Source: Phycisphaerae bacterium (GTDB lineage: Bacteria; Planctomycetota; Phycisphaerae; SM23-33). Taken from it: 64,000 nt of DNA. Below, in pieces: positions 1 to 9,174 of this stretch (its first letter is position 1; every line of letters starts with the position of its first letter). The stretch is taken from assembly GCA_011050235.1 (NCBI GenBank), contig DRGC01000002.1:62001-126000 (forward strand). Reading direction: 5' to 3'. The notes beneath the pieces were generated by a model that was given only the letters and a program-made list of their open reading frames with translations, did not search any database and was not told where the DNA came from. The position numbers were made by a program, and so were the translations under genes.

Positions 1-72
1 GCCGCACAACATGCTAAAGGGCCGAACGCACCGAACATCCGCAAGATGCTCGAAGCCGATTCGACCGAGTAG
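1..72 (+). CDS. C-terminal end of an upstream gene (partial)
   Basis: Reading frame 1 is open from the window edge and ends at a TAG at 70-72, giving a 23-residue tail that closes with NIRKMLEADSTE. The tail is hydrophilic and protein-like, and the next plus-strand gene starts 93 bases later, so this is probably the last gene before the Gfo/Idh pair in the same transcription unit. Too little is visible to name the family. Confidence 0.5.
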   Translation, partial: AAQHAKGPNAPNIRKMLEADSTE

Positions 73-164
73 GACCGGAGCAGCCGGACATCGGACTCGC
101 GCCCGCTTGCGATCACTTGGGCAATGTGGTGAACTGGCACGCACCAGACAGAACGGAGCACGTT

Positions 165-1283
165 ATGACACTGAAGATCGGCGTGGCGGGGTTGGGAACG
201 TATTTCGGCGGCATGTGGGCGTCTGTGTTTAATCAATACGCCAAGAGCGATCTGGTGGCTGTGTGCGATCTTCGGCCGGGGCGGGCCGAAGAGGTGGCCG
301 GCTGGTACGACGGCGTCAAGCCGCTGACCAGTTACGACGACCTGCTGGCGAGCGATGCCGACGCCATCGGCGTTTTCACGCCCGGGCCGCTGCACGCCGA
401 GCACGTGATCGCCGCGCTGGAAGCGGGCAAGCACGTCCTTTCGGCTGTGCCGACCGCGTGGTCGCTCGATGAGTGTCAGAGCATCATCGACGCCGTCGAG
501 CGCACGGGCCGCAAGTACATGCTGGCTGAGACCCCCTGCTACGACCCGTGGGTGACCAAGGTCCGGCAGATGCACGCGGCCGGCGAGATGGGCGAGGTGT
601 TCTACGTCGAGCGGACGACCTTCCAGGACCTCTCCGGTCCGCTGATGGGCAACGACTACTTCAGCCAAGCCGACACGCCCGACGTGATCTACGGCAAGAC
701 CAAGTACACCTGGCGATACGGCATCCCGCCGTTCTATTACATGGAGCATTCGGCCGGGCCGATCCTGATGGCCCTGGATGACCGCATGACCGAAGTCACC
801 GCCTACGGCAGCGAGGAGGACGACTCGGAGTTCGTCGCCAAGTACGGCGCACGGTACCGCGAGCCGCACGGCAATCCGTTCATGTGCGAGACGGGCCTGT
901 TCCGCCTGGCCGGCGGCGGCGTGGTGAACATTACCATCGGCTTCGTCGCGGCCTTCGGGAAGGAGTTCGAGCCCCCCACGCGCCTGGTCGGCACGAAGGC
1001 GTCGTACCTGATCGGCGCCGACAACGACAAGCTTTTGACCAAGTCCGACACGCAGGTGCTCGACAAGCCCGCGCAGCACCGCACGCTCGACGCCTCCATC
1101 GCCGATTGTGCGGACATGGAAAACAGCGCCTACGTGATTCAGGATTTCGTACAATGTATCTTGGACGACACGCCGCCACCGATCGACATCTACACAGCGG
1201 TGTCCTTCACGGCGGCGGGCCTGTGCGGACACCAATCGGCAATGGAAGGCCGAACCGTCAAGATTCCCAACTTCAGCAAGTAA
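165..1283 (+). CDS. Gfo/Idh/MocA-family oxidoreductase, atypical active site
   Basis: This 372-residue protein has the two-domain layout of NAD(P)-dependent sugar dehydrogenases of the Gfo/Idh/MocA family. The N-terminal Rossmann motif is GVAGLGTYFGG, followed by AVCDLRPGRAEEVA and the family pattern GPLHAEHVIAALEAGKHVL. The usual EKP that supplies the catalytic lysine is replaced by SAVPTAW, so classical sugar oxidation may be lost or altered. The C-terminal half is the substrate-binding alpha/beta domain. I chose the ATG at 165, preceded by GGAG at a good distance, over an upstream TTG at 117 that adds residues unlike the family. A second family member follows 151 bases downstream. Substrate unknown. 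Confidence 0.85.
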   Translation: MTLKIGVAGLGTYFGGMWASVFNQYAKSDLVAVCDLRPGRAEEVAGWYDGVKPLTSYDDLLASDADAIGVFTPGPLHAEHVIAALEAGKHVLSAVPTAWSLDECQSIIDAVERTGRKYMLAETPCYDPWVTKVRQMHAAGEMGEVFYVERTTFQDLSGPLMGNDYFSQADTPDVIYGKTKYTWRYGIPPFYYMEHSAGPILMALDDRMTEVTAYGSEEDDSEFVAKYGARYREPHGNPFMCETGLFRLAGGGVVNITIGFVAAFGKEFEPPTRLVGTKASYLIGADNDKLLTKSDTQVLDKPAQHRTLDASIADCADMENSAYVIQDFVQCILDDTPPPIDIYTAVSFTAAGLCGHQSAMEGRTVKIPNFSK

Positions 1284-1309
1284 CCCCGCGCAAACAAGGA
1301 GCTGGGGGC

Positions 1310-1376
1310 CACGCTTCTACTTGTAGAAGCGTGCCGCCAGGCGCCTGAAACACACGCTTTTGTTACCAAAAGCGTG
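1310..1376. repeat. Pair of perfect hairpins sharing the same ends (REP-like)
   Basis: Two adjacent perfect palindromes lie between the two oxidoreductase genes: 1310-1333 (11-bp arms CACGCTTCTAC, 2-base loop) and 1353-1376 (10-bp arms CACGCTTTTG, 4-base loop). Both begin CACGCTT and end AAGCGTG, so they look like two copies of one palindromic unit with diverged centres. There is no T-run, so simple terminator function is unlikely. A repeat element or mRNA-stabilising hairpin is more plausible. Confidence 0.7.
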
Positions 1377-1434
1377 GCACCCGATAGACGATCGAGATTC
1401 GCGATTCTGGGCGCGACAGAAGAAGGAGAACGTA

Positions 1435-2469
1435 ATGTCACTCAAAGTGGGCATGGTCGACTTCGGCGGCTGGTTCTATCCGTTGTGCTACATGAACATC
1501 CTGGCGGGTATGGACGACGTCGAAGTCGCAGCCGGGGCGTTTCTGGCGGACGATGAGTTCATGAAGACCGCCAACTACGGCACGGGCCGACAGGAGATCG
1601 TCGACGCTCTGGGCATCACCGCCTACGACAGCATCGAAGCGATGACTGAGGCCGAGGACCTCGACGCCGTCATCCTGTTCGGCGAGTATGGCCGTAAGGC
1701 CGACCACATCGAAACAGCCGCCGCCTGTGGCATGAACGTCTACACCACCAAGCCGCCCGCCGTCACGATGGACCAGATGCGGCGGATCATCCAAGCCGGC
1801 AAGACACACGGCGTATCGATCACGGTCCCCGAGCACACACGATTCAACACCGCGATCGGCGAGGTCCGTAGCCGCGTCCGCGCCGGCGAGATCGGCAAGC
1901 TGATCACCGCCCGCGTGCTGCACCAGCACGGCCACCTCACCCCCGAATCGATGCCGGAGGGTCATTGGTACCGCCTGCCCGAAAACGGCGGGCCGGAAAT
2001 CTCGCTGGGCTGGTACTGCTCGGGCCTGCTGCAGTGGCTGGTCGACTCGCCCCCGGTCCGGGCTTATGCCGAATACGATAACTACATGACACCGCTGTAC
2101 CCGCACATGGACAACGGCAAGGGCATCGTGCGCTTCGCCAACGGCGTGATCGGATCGGCCGACATCTATTTCTCCACGGAAGTCCCCTACCCGACGACCG
2201 AGGTCGAGCTGATCGGCAGCGAGGGCAACATCGTCGTACGGCTTTTCGAGGCTGTTCGCAGCGAGTATACTATATGCAAGGCCGACGGTGAGACGACTTT
2301 CCGCGGCATGAACTCGGACTCCATCTACCAGGAAATGAAAAGTTGGGCAGCTGCCCTGGCCGGCCAGGGCGAGTTCGAGATGCCGGCCGAGGAGGCGGCC
2401 GAAATTCTCCGGCTGTGCATCGCGTGGAAGGAATCAGCTAAGACCAACCAGGCTGTCGTTCTTGAATAG
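1435..2469 (+). CDS. Gfo/Idh/MocA-like oxidoreductase lacking the canonical nucleotide motif
   Basis: A 344-residue protein with the fold and spacing of Gfo/Idh/MocA dehydrogenases. It has DLDAVILFGEYGRKADHIETAA, then GMNVYTTKPPAVTMDQM, where KPP stands in the place of the usual EKP lysine, then the C-terminal substrate domain. The N terminus (VGMVDFGGWFYPLCY) lacks a clear GxGxxG, so cofactor binding may be unusual. The ATG at 1435 follows AGAAGGAG at optimal spacing; an in-frame upstream start at 1360 has no such signal. It probably forms an operon with the preceding paralogue. Such non-canonical pairs occur near carbohydrate genes in Planctomycetota, but no reaction can be assigned. Confidence 0.75.
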   Translation: MSLKVGMVDFGGWFYPLCYMNILAGMDDVEVAAGAFLADDEFMKTANYGTGRQEIVDALGITAYDSIEAMTEAEDLDAVILFGEYGRKADHIETAAACGMNVYTTKPPAVTMDQMRRIIQAGKTHGVSITVPEHTRFNTAIGEVRSRVRAGEIGKLITARVLHQHGHLTPESMPEGHWYRLPENGGPEISLGWYCSGLLQWLVDSPPVRAYAEYDNYMTPLYPHMDNGKGIVRFANGVIGSADIYFSTEVPYPTTEVELIGSEGNIVVRLFEAVRSEYTICKADGETTFRGMNSDSIYQEMKSWAAALAGQGEFEMPAEEAAEILRLCIAWKESAKTNQAVVLE

Positions 2470-2519
2470 GTACAGGCAGGTGAGGGCATAGCGTTTGCTC
2501 GCCTCGGCCCATCAGTCCA

Positions 2520-3185
2520 ATGAACATTTCTGATATACAAGCCGCCTTCGACGAAGCGAACGAACACGGCATTCCTTATGACATAGGAATAATCAAGACG
2601 ACTGACCTGTCGCCCGTCTGGTCCGAATACGATAAGAAGTACTCCGGCGTCCCACCTGAGAAGGTCAAGTCTGTCATCGTCTACACGATTCTCACGACAG
2701 TGGCTGCGGACTATTACTTCAGAGAGAATCTCACGCCGAGAATAATCCATGTCCTGAACGGCAAGTTCGGCAATCATTTCGGCTATGACGATTATCAGGT
2801 GAACAGAAAGCAATTGGCCGTGTTGGCTGGGCTGGGCAAGATCTGCAAGCAATCCTTGGTGTTCACCAACAAGTTCGGGCTCAACGCCAAGATCGACGCG
2901 ATATTCAGCGACCTGGAATTCGATGAGTACGCCGTGTATGACGGCCAGCGCTATCGCGAAGAGTGTTCATCCTGCCCGGCCCCGTGCATATGCCAGTGTC
3001 CGGTAGAGTGCAAGATGGACTATCGTTTGGAGGACGTGTCGGCCTGTGACAAGTACATAACGCCCAACTGGGACACACCCGAACGCATGTGCCGGGCGTG
3101 CGTCCAAGAGTGCGTGGCATCGGAGCGGATGCTGGAGGACTTCCCGGGCGAGGCGCGCAAGAGACTGGGCCGACCTGACCTGTAG
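2520..3185 (+). CDS. QueG-like 4Fe-4S double-cluster protein
   Basis: A 221-residue protein whose middle (LAVLAGLGKICKQSLVFTNKFG, about residues 99-120) matches the AGLG...K...L...FG segment of epoxyqueuosine-reductase-like proteins. It is followed by a cysteine-rich tail: C149, C152, C156, C158, C160-Pro, C164, C176, and then C191-x2-C194-x3-C198. Two 4Fe-4S clusters are plausible. It is shorter than true QueG and has no visible N-terminal corrinoid-binding domain or C-terminal HEAT repeats, so queuosine synthesis should not be assumed. QueG relatives include B12-dependent reductases and corrinoid-reducing proteins, which is notable near so many UroD-like genes, but the role is unknown. Confidence 0.6.
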   Translation: MNISDIQAAFDEANEHGIPYDIGIIKTTDLSPVWSEYDKKYSGVPPEKVKSVIVYTILTTVAADYYFRENLTPRIIHVLNGKFGNHFGYDDYQVNRKQLAVLAGLGKICKQSLVFTNKFGLNAKIDAIFSDLEFDEYAVYDGQRYREECSSCPAPCICQCPVECKMDYRLEDVSACDKYITPNWDTPERMCRACVQECVASERMLEDFPGEARKRLGRPDL

Positions 3186-3204
3186 GGACTGACGCGGAGG
3201 TGGG

Positions 3205-3228
3205 CGTCGACGTCGACGTCGACGTCGA
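3205..3228. repeat. Four tandem copies of CGTCGA
   Basis: A short perfect tandem repeat of the hexamer CGTCGA (four copies) sits just after the QueG-like gene and immediately upstream of a gene remnant. It may mark replication slippage or a recombination join. Confidence 0.8.
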
Positions 3229-3266
3229 GCGTGATCCGCCCGGCCGCAAGTGCCTTGGCTTCGGCG

Positions 3267-3362
3267 AACGTCATGTCCCCGTCCGGCAGCGACTGGGGCC
3301 AACCGCATCGCATGGCCGAGCGGATCCAAATGGCCAAGCAACTGGCCGAGGAGTATGCCTGA
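3267..3362 (+). pseudogene. C-terminal remnant of a UroD-like gene (YGCC type)
   Basis: The frame ending at the TGA 3360-3362 reads NVMSPSGSDWGQ and then PHRMAERIQMAKQLAEEYA. This aligns with the last residues of the two intact 412- and 420-residue UroD-like proteins in this window (NRMWEWVDMARELSQEYA and PHRLTEWTRMAMELSEQYA). Only about 31 codons look homologous; upstream the frame dissolves into a simple repeat with no start. It lies on the opposite strand from the intact copies. I read it as the surviving 3' end of a deleted paralogue. Confidence 0.55.
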
Positions 3363-3383
3363 TGGCGCCCGAAAGCCCGGTGG

Positions 3384-4796
3384 CTACATGAAGCCACTGG
3401 GGATGCGAGGCTGCAGTTCGACTCTTGACCACGTGTCAGTGGTACGAAACACCATCATGTAAGGAATTTTACAGATTCTGAAAGCGTCACGCCTCTTGAT
3501 GAAGACCTCCTCCAGCCTCTTGTTGATTTGAGACACCTCGCGCAGCAATGCTAGGTCAGCGAGAGCGCGCAGCGTGTTGAACTGCTCCAAGAGAAGTTGC
3601 TCTGGGGGGACCTGTTTGCTTACGTCTGGGATCACGGTCCCCCAGTTCTCATGATGTGCAGTCTTGGCAACCACTCGCTTTGCGGCATGCACGAACGCAG
3701 ATCTTTGATTCCGATAGAAAGAGAGTAGCTGTTTCTCAGCCTCTTCGCGCTGCCAGTCGGCCCCATCGAAGATATTCTGATCAAGAACACTCACGATCCG
3801 CTTCACTTCCCCCACCGTCGGATGCTTCGGGCGCTCTCCACAGACGCTGCAGCTTACTTCCCCAGGACATGTTTCAGTTGCGGTGAATGCCGAAAGAGAT
3901 GCCATGAACGCCACTCCAGCGAGAGGAACTGAGGTATTGGCTGCGCCAACTCCGTCCATATGGGCGAATAGAGCCCTATGCAGTTTGTCATCTCTTAACA
4001 AGTTGCCCGAAGCCACCAGTTCAAGAAGTGCATCGGCCATCGCGCTCAAATCGAGCATTTGTTTTCTTGCCTCATCATTCAGTGGGACCGACGACCCAAG
4101 GATGCTGTCCACCCGATCCACTGAATAAGGCTCGTCAGAAACGAGCCCTTGCGACATCGCAAGTTGTTCAGTCTGAAGGGGCTCCACGATATTCATCGAC
4201 AGCAGTTGAACCAGAGCGAAGAAGGGGAGGAGTTTCTTCTCCGCCTGAGATCGTGCCCAAGAGTCACTTACACTGTGGGTCGGAACGACCACCGGTGTCA
4301 CGAGTTGCCCATTGAATAGGCGTGTCGGATATAGACAGAGGCCGTTATTCTCGCACTGACAAGACACGTAGAACAGCCCCCTCAAGTAGGACAGAACGAA
4401 TCGCGCGGGGGCATTCCCGGCGGCCAGTTCCGCTGCTCTCACGAGCATCCTGTCCGCATCTTGACGCAAGCTCTCGCGTTCACCCTCCGAGATATCGACC
4501 ACGTCCATCTCCTGCATATCTTGTCCGAGAGAGAGGTGCAGCTCTGCCTTTTCTACTTCCGCCGGGCCAATCAGAAGCCATATTTGCCATCGGAGGCCCC
4601 GCTCCTTTCCATCAAACGGCACTTCCCAAGCGCAGTACCAGAGGCTCCTGTCCGGCCCATGCCGCGGTATATAACGAGTCTCATGACCTATGTCTGACAT
4701 CAAGTCGGCGAGCCCCTCGCAATAGCGTGGAACGTCTTGGCGAGAGAGCTGTAACTGCAGCGGCCAGAACCTGGTGCGGTCTCGAAGCAGCTTCAT
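3384..4796 (-). CDS. Hypothetical protein with HEPN-like Rx4H motif
   Basis: This 470-residue protein was not recognised as a whole. The C-terminal third is helical and contains FYRNQRSAFVHAA (Arg365, His370), the Rx4-6H pattern of HEPN ribonuclease-type domains, in the same phrase style as Apea-like HEPN modules. A cysteine pair cluster (CPGEVSCSVCGE) lies just before it, and the N-terminal two thirds are mixed alpha/beta. The ATG has a strong AGGAGAT site seven bases upstream. Its base composition is visibly less GC-rich than its neighbours, suggesting acquisition. HEPN proteins of this sort are often abortive-infection effectors, but no partner gene (toxin inhibitor, phage sensor) is adjacent, so defence is only a possibility. 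Confidence 0.55.
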   Translation of the reverse strand: MKLLRDRTRFWPLQLQLSRQDVPRYCEGLADLMSDIGHETRYIPRHGPDRSLWYCAWEVPFDGKERGLRWQIWLLIGPAEVEKAELHLSLGQDMQEMDVVDISEGERESLRQDADRMLVRAAELAAGNAPARFVLSYLRGLFYVSCQCENNGLCLYPTRLFNGQLVTPVVVPTHSVSDSWARSQAEKKLLPFFALVQLLSMNIVEPLQTEQLAMSQGLVSDEPYSVDRVDSILGSSVPLNDEARKQMLDLSAMADALLELVASGNLLRDDKLHRALFAHMDGVGAANTSVPLAGVAFMASLSAFTATETCPGEVSCSVCGERPKHPTVGEVKRIVSVLDQNIFDGADWQREEAEKQLLSFYRNQRSAFVHAAKRVVAKTAHHENWGTVIPDVSKQVPPEQLLLEQFNTLRALADLALLREVSQINKRLEEVFIKRRDAFRICKIPYMMVFRTTDTWSRVELQPRIPSGFM

Positions 4797-4814
4797 TGGA
4801 GGATCTCCTTTCCT

Positions 4815-6698
4815 CTATGTATCAAGCAGGACCCTCACTACGCACCCATCAGCTTGGGCGGGCGCGGGGATGTTGAGCAGGTGGGAGACGGTGGGGGCAA
4901 CGTCGATCAGGCGGATGGGCTCATCGCAGCGCACGCCTTGCTGAACGCCGGGCCCGGCGATGACGAAGACGGCATTGTTCGAACAGCCGCCCGATTGGGC
5001 TGTCGGGAGGTAGCCGGAGTGGTCGCCCCAGCCGGGGGCCTGGACAACCAGTTCACCGATCTGATCGTTCGGGCGCAGCAGGGCCGAACTCATCCCGTAG
5101 CCCGGCTGCCAGAAATAGATGACATCCGACGCTCTCTCGCCGTAATGACCCAGGTAGCGGGCATCGGCCTTGCGCAGGGCCTTTGCGACCGGGCATTGGC
5201 CGGTTTCCGGATCGCGAAGGTCACAAAGGGCGCTGATGACCTGATCGACGACATCGTCGTAATCGGCAGGCTCGACGCTGCCTTGCGGGTCGCGGCCCTT
5301 TAGGTTCACCCAGATAAACTCCTCCGGCAGGAAGAACGGGCAATAGGCCTTCGTCTGCGACCAGTCGATGTTGACCTCGCCGGTGGCCGCGTCGAGGTCG
5401 ATCTTCAGCAGGCCGGCCGCCTGGAGCACCTGGTTAGTCGAGATGACCTTATTGAACGGCACGGCTGCGTGGTCGGAGACGACGACGGTAACGGTGTCCT
5501 CGCCGCCGCACTCGGCGACGAAGCGCCCGACCTGCTCGTCCATCAGCCGATAGTGCTGCCGAACGATCTCCCACTGTCGCTGGGCCTTTTCCGGCGTGGC
5601 GGCGGGGCAGGCTGGATCGATCAGCCCGAAAATGTCGTGGTGACAGAGAATATCCTGCAGATGCACCTGCGTGATCAGCACGTCCCAGCCGCGGGTGTCG
5701 TTCAGAAACCGTGCGACGTCGACCAGGTAGTTGAGCTGATGTTGGACGGACTCGAAGTGGATCTGAAGGAGTTGGTCGTCTTCGAATCGCAGGTCCGGAT
5801 GCTCCCAGCCGGCCCCCGCATCGGCCCCGGAGGCGCACGGGCCGAGCTTGTCGACGATCTCACGAGCGACCTCGGGCGGATGGGCCCAGCCGTCGAGCAT
5901 ATACAGCGGCGTGCGGAACACCTCGACTTGCTTGCCGTCGGCCGACAGCGCGTTGAGGCGGAACCGAAACGCAACGTCGACGTCCTTGCCCTCGCGCGCG
6001 GCGGTCTGGAACAGCCACCCGCTCCACCGATCGACCTGCAGGTCGGCCAGCGGCTCGGCGGCATCTTGAGCGGCGCAGACGAGCAATCGGTCATAGCCCG
6101 ATCCGTTGGAATCGATCAGCAGGAGTTGATGGGCCCCGGACATCGTCGCCGCCAGCGGCGGCTGGTGCGAAATCGGCAGGTTGTCCCAACCGGCCGCTTC
6201 GGCGAACTCGATCTCAACGGGCGAGAAGCCCTCATGGCCGAACTCCCCGGCGGCCAGGAACACCGCCTCGCCCGCCTGGTATCGGCCGTTCATGTCGAAG
6301 CCGCCAATGGTGATGCCCCCGGCCATCGTCGGCGGCCACGAGCACATGTAGTTCAGCACGACCACGCGCTTGCCCGCCCGCTCGGCGACATCCCACAGAT
6401 ACTCCGCCTTGCAGTGCGTGGTGGCCTGCGGGCCGGAGGTGTCGAAGCCGACGTCCAGCGGTTCGCCCGGCGTATGGCCTGTGAAGCTCGTGATCCCGTG
6501 CGTGCCGGGCCAGGCGCCGGTGACGATCGTCGTCCAGTTGGTGGGCGTATCGACCGGCGGACAGGACAATGCGCGGGCATACGCCCCCTTCTTCATCAGC
6601 TCGGCAACATTCGGCATGACCCCCTCAGCGACGAACTTCTCAAGATGCTCGGGCATCGCCCCATCGAACCCGATAAGCATCAACCGCTCGGCCTTCAT
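4815..6698 (-). CDS. Type I phosphodiesterase/nucleotide pyrophosphatase-like enzyme (alkaline phosphatase superfamily)
   Basis: A 627-residue alkaline-phosphatase-superfamily protein of the phosphodiesterase type. The N terminus LMLIGFDGAMPEHL supplies the first metal-binding Asp (Asp12), and PPVDTPTNWTTIVTG (about residues 48-61) carries the nucleophile threonine. VVVSDHAAVPF and GDHSGYLP supply later metal ligands. No signal peptide or membrane segment is evident, so it is probably cytoplasmic. It hydrolyses phosphate esters or diesters, with unknown substrate. It is the last gene of the long minus-strand run that includes four UroD-like genes and lies 101 bases after the preceding one, separated by a small AATCG-type repeat. 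Confidence 0.8.
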   Translation of the reverse strand: MKAERLMLIGFDGAMPEHLEKFVAEGVMPNVAELMKKGAYARALSCPPVDTPTNWTTIVTGAWPGTHGITSFTGHTPGEPLDVGFDTSGPQATTHCKAEYLWDVAERAGKRVVVLNYMCSWPPTMAGGITIGGFDMNGRYQAGEAVFLAAGEFGHEGFSPVEIEFAEAAGWDNLPISHQPPLAATMSGAHQLLLIDSNGSGYDRLLVCAAQDAAEPLADLQVDRWSGWLFQTAAREGKDVDVAFRFRLNALSADGKQVEVFRTPLYMLDGWAHPPEVAREIVDKLGPCASGADAGAGWEHPDLRFEDDQLLQIHFESVQHQLNYLVDVARFLNDTRGWDVLITQVHLQDILCHHDIFGLIDPACPAATPEKAQRQWEIVRQHYRLMDEQVGRFVAECGGEDTVTVVVSDHAAVPFNKVISTNQVLQAAGLLKIDLDAATGEVNIDWSQTKAYCPFFLPEEFIWVNLKGRDPQGSVEPADYDDVVDQVISALCDLRDPETGQCPVAKALRKADARYLGHYGERASDVIYFWQPGYGMSSALLRPNDQIGELVVQAPGWGDHSGYLPTAQSGGCSNNAVFVIAGPGVQQGVRCDEPIRLIDVAPTVSHLLNIPAPAQADGCVVRVLLDT

Positions 6699-6763
6699 GA
6701 CAGGCCCACCTTTTCAACCGACGCCATGCCGCCGGACCTTGCCGATGGTCTTCGCCGACCGCC

Positions 6764-6799
6764 ACAATCGAAAATCGAAAATCGGCAATCGACAATCTC
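6764..6799. repeat. AATCGAAAATCG-type short tandem repeat
   Basis: A run of CAATCGAAAATCG-like units fills the gap between two minus-strand genes. It translates to the familiar spurious peptide IENRQS seen around such repeats in Planctomycetota and related phyla. It resembles, in style and position, the AATCCGCAATCC repeat at 11701-11778. Confidence 0.7.
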
Positions 6800-8038
6800 T
6801 TAGGCATATTCCTGGGACAGCTCCCGGGCCATGTCGACCCATTCCCACATGCGATTGACTTCGCCGCAAACCGTGTGCAGGTCCTTCATGATCACCTCGA
6901 CGACACAGCCCTTGGTCTTCTCGAACGCATCGCGCATCTGCTCGCGCTGCCAGTCGATGTCCCAGGTCGGCATGCCGAGCCACGCGGGGTTGGGCTTCCA
7001 GGAGAAAATCGCCCGCTTGCCCAGCGCCTCAGCCCCGCGGGCGACGTCGGCCTTGGGGCTCATGCTGAGCTTGCGGACGTTGGGGATGTTCTTGAGGATG
7101 ATGTCGACCTTCAGGTCGAGCGGCTCGCAGCAGCCGTAGTTGCTCAGGCCGAAATGCTCGCAGAAGCGCTTCTCGTATTTCAGCGCGAACTCCTCGTGCA
7201 TCGCCGGCGAGACTTCCGAGAAGATCTGCGTGGTCGCGTGGCCCCACTGGTCCTTGAGGCGGACGTGTTCGCCGTCGAAATCGTCGGCCGGCAGCAGATC
7301 GGTGTAGCCGATGCCGCCCGAGCCGATGGTGTCGCAGGCGTTGTTCAGGCTGAGCACGCCCAACTCCTCATACTGATGAATCTGGCTCAGCTTGAACTCG
7401 CACATGCGGTCCAGCCAAGCGTGCAGCCATTCCGGCCGATCTACCATGTCCATCATCGTGTTCTCGATACCGCGCCAACTAATGAAGTCGTCCACCGTGG
7501 CGAACCAGTAACCGATGAGCCCGCGCTTCTGGACGCGGAGGATGTCGCCCAACACCTCCGAAACAAACTCAAGCCGCTCCTCGGCCGCGTCCCAGTCCAC
7601 CGTCACGGTCGGCATGGCGATCATGGCCGCGGGATCTTCATCGCCATTGAGGATCGGGTTGATCTGGCTGGCGCCGAAGACGTGGTCCGGTTGCGTCCAG
7701 TCGCCTTCGATGCCGTAGCCTTCGTGGGCGACGGGGATGTCGACGCCGAACGTATCATCCCAGATCGCGTCGTCCCGCATGTGCTCCCAGTGGTAGATGC
7801 GATGGCGGAGTTGGTGCTCGATGCCCCAGGCGGCGTCGCCGTCGCACGCCCGCTCGACCTTCTCGCCGGTCTCGTGCTGCGTGGCGTCGTGCAGCAGGAT
7901 CATCGGCCGGGTGCGCTCCAGCCGGTTGACCTTCCGCCACAACTCGCGCATCTGGTCCTGATGAGGATCCGCGGCGATCTCGGCTGCCTGCTTGGCCAAG
8001 TCTCTCACAATTGCCCTGTCTGTCGCTGAGATCATCAT
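6800..8038 (-). CDS. UroD-superfamily protein, YGCC type
   Basis: A 412-residue member of the uroporphyrinogen-decarboxylase-like superfamily with a long N-terminal extension (RELWRKVNRLERTRPMILLH). The barrel segment FGLSNYGCCEPLDLK carries Cys303-Cys304 where MtaA/CmuA-type methyltransferases have their HxC zinc ligands. The C-terminal signature NRMWEWVDMARELSQEYA is shared with the 420-residue paralogue encoded at 9297-10559. Heme synthesis is very unlikely because the porphyrin-binding motifs are absent. The ATG at 8038 has GAGG just upstream; the adjacent second ATG is an alternative. It may be a thiol-, zinc- or corrinoid-linked methyltransferase, but the function is unknown. Confidence 0.75.
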   Translation of the reverse strand: MMISATDRAIVRDLAKQAAEIAADPHQDQMRELWRKVNRLERTRPMILLHDATQHETGEKVERACDGDAAWGIEHQLRHRIYHWEHMRDDAIWDDTFGVDIPVAHEGYGIEGDWTQPDHVFGASQINPILNGDEDPAAMIAMPTVTVDWDAAEERLEFVSEVLGDILRVQKRGLIGYWFATVDDFISWRGIENTMMDMVDRPEWLHAWLDRMCEFKLSQIHQYEELGVLSLNNACDTIGSGGIGYTDLLPADDFDGEHVRLKDQWGHATTQIFSEVSPAMHEEFALKYEKRFCEHFGLSNYGCCEPLDLKVDIILKNIPNVRKLSMSPKADVARGAEALGKRAIFSWKPNPAWLGMPTWDIDWQREQMRDAFEKTKGCVVEVIMKDLHTVCGEVNRMWEWVDMARELSQEYA

Positions 8039-8119
8039 GGGTCCTCATTCCTGCCATGGGTGATAGTAGAATTACGACCATGGTACAGCGCCCGGCCGAT
8101 GACGCCAAGATCGCGCGGC

Positions 8120-9163
8120 CTACTTCGCTCGCGTCTCCTTGAGCGCCTCCAGCACGACCGGCATGGATTGTCGCCAGTTGGCGGGCAGATGCTCGGAGAC
8201 TTCCATCGCCAGCCGGCGGCCGTCCGGGGCGCCGGCGGCCGCCATGGCCAGGACTTTCTCGCCGAGCTTCTCGGGCGGCAGTTGATAGTCGCCCACGCCG
8301 ATATTGCACCAGATGAGCTTATCGGGCCAAGCCGCTCGCGCCTGGGTCAGGGTCTGATCGCCTTCGGGCGGCTCGGTGAAGGATTCGATCAGATCGAGCG
8401 ACGACCGGCCGATCGGCTCGGCGCAGCTTGCCGTTCGCCCGTCGTAGTGCGCGCCAACGACTTTGCCTGCGGCGTGTAGAATGCCGATGCACTCCTCATG
8501 GACCGGCAGAATGAACTCCTCGTAGCGCTGCGGGCCGACCGCGTCGGCGTTGAAATTCTCGCCGAAGTGGACAAACCGGCTCGAGCCCTCGGCGGCGATC
8601 TCAACCCGCCGGCGGAACGGCCTTCGCAGCGCCTCATAGAGCGTTCGGACCTCATCCTCGAAATCGACCAGATGAAACGGGAACTGTCCCACGCCGGCCA
8701 GGTCCACGAGCATTCGCTGGTACGGGCTCCGGCTGAGCAGTGACAGGGCGATCTCGCTCGGCCGCAGCGCCTTCAGCTCGGCCTCCATCGCGTCCAGGTC
8801 CGATGTCACGACCGTGTTGTCGGCGATGTAGGTCATCACGCGGTAGTCGTCCGGCCCATTGAGCATGTGCTCCCCCTGCCAGCCGTTGACCGATGTCTCA
8901 TAGATGCTGCCGACGGGCGTGGTGTAGGTCCGGCGCAGAACGGTCTTGCCGTCTTCCTGATAGACGTTCTCCTCGATGTCGACGTTCCGCGCTTGTTCGG
9001 TGTAGCAGCAAAGGTGGCGAATCAGCCCCAGCCCGTCGGCGAACATCTGCTCCCAGGCCGGGTCCTCCCGCTCGGCCCCCCACAACCATTCGTAGATCGC
9101 ATACGGAATCTCATCCGGCCGCTCGCCGGACCAAAACGCGTCAACTCGCTCGCGAAAGTTCAT
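8120..9163 (-). CDS. UroD-superfamily protein, HYDGRT type
   Basis: A 347-residue UroD-fold protein. The N terminus (MNFRERVDAFWSGERPDEIP) is the family opening in which UroD enzymes place a small helix before the barrel. At the position of the HxC zinc site it has AHYDGRT (His239, Asp241), so one cysteine ligand is lost and any metal site must differ. The segment GENFNADAVGPQRYEEFILPVHEECI corresponds to the conserved GDD...SPxxFEEFxLP region. I chose the ATG at 9163, since residues read upstream come from the gene remnant at 9175-9255 in another frame. It sits between two YGCC-type paralogues in one minus-strand run. Confidence 0.75.
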   Translation of the reverse strand: MNFRERVDAFWSGERPDEIPYAIYEWLWGAEREDPAWEQMFADGLGLIRHLCCYTEQARNVDIEENVYQEDGKTVLRRTYTTPVGSIYETSVNGWQGEHMLNGPDDYRVMTYIADNTVVTSDLDAMEAELKALRPSEIALSLLSRSPYQRMLVDLAGVGQFPFHLVDFEDEVRTLYEALRRPFRRRVEIAAEGSSRFVHFGENFNADAVGPQRYEEFILPVHEECIGILHAAGKVVGAHYDGRTASCAEPIGRSSLDLIESFTEPPEGDQTLTQARAAWPDKLIWCNIGVGDYQLPPEKLGEKVLAMAAAGAPDGRRLAMEVSEHLPANWRQSMPVVLEALKETRAK

Positions 9164-9174
9164 GATAGCTGCCT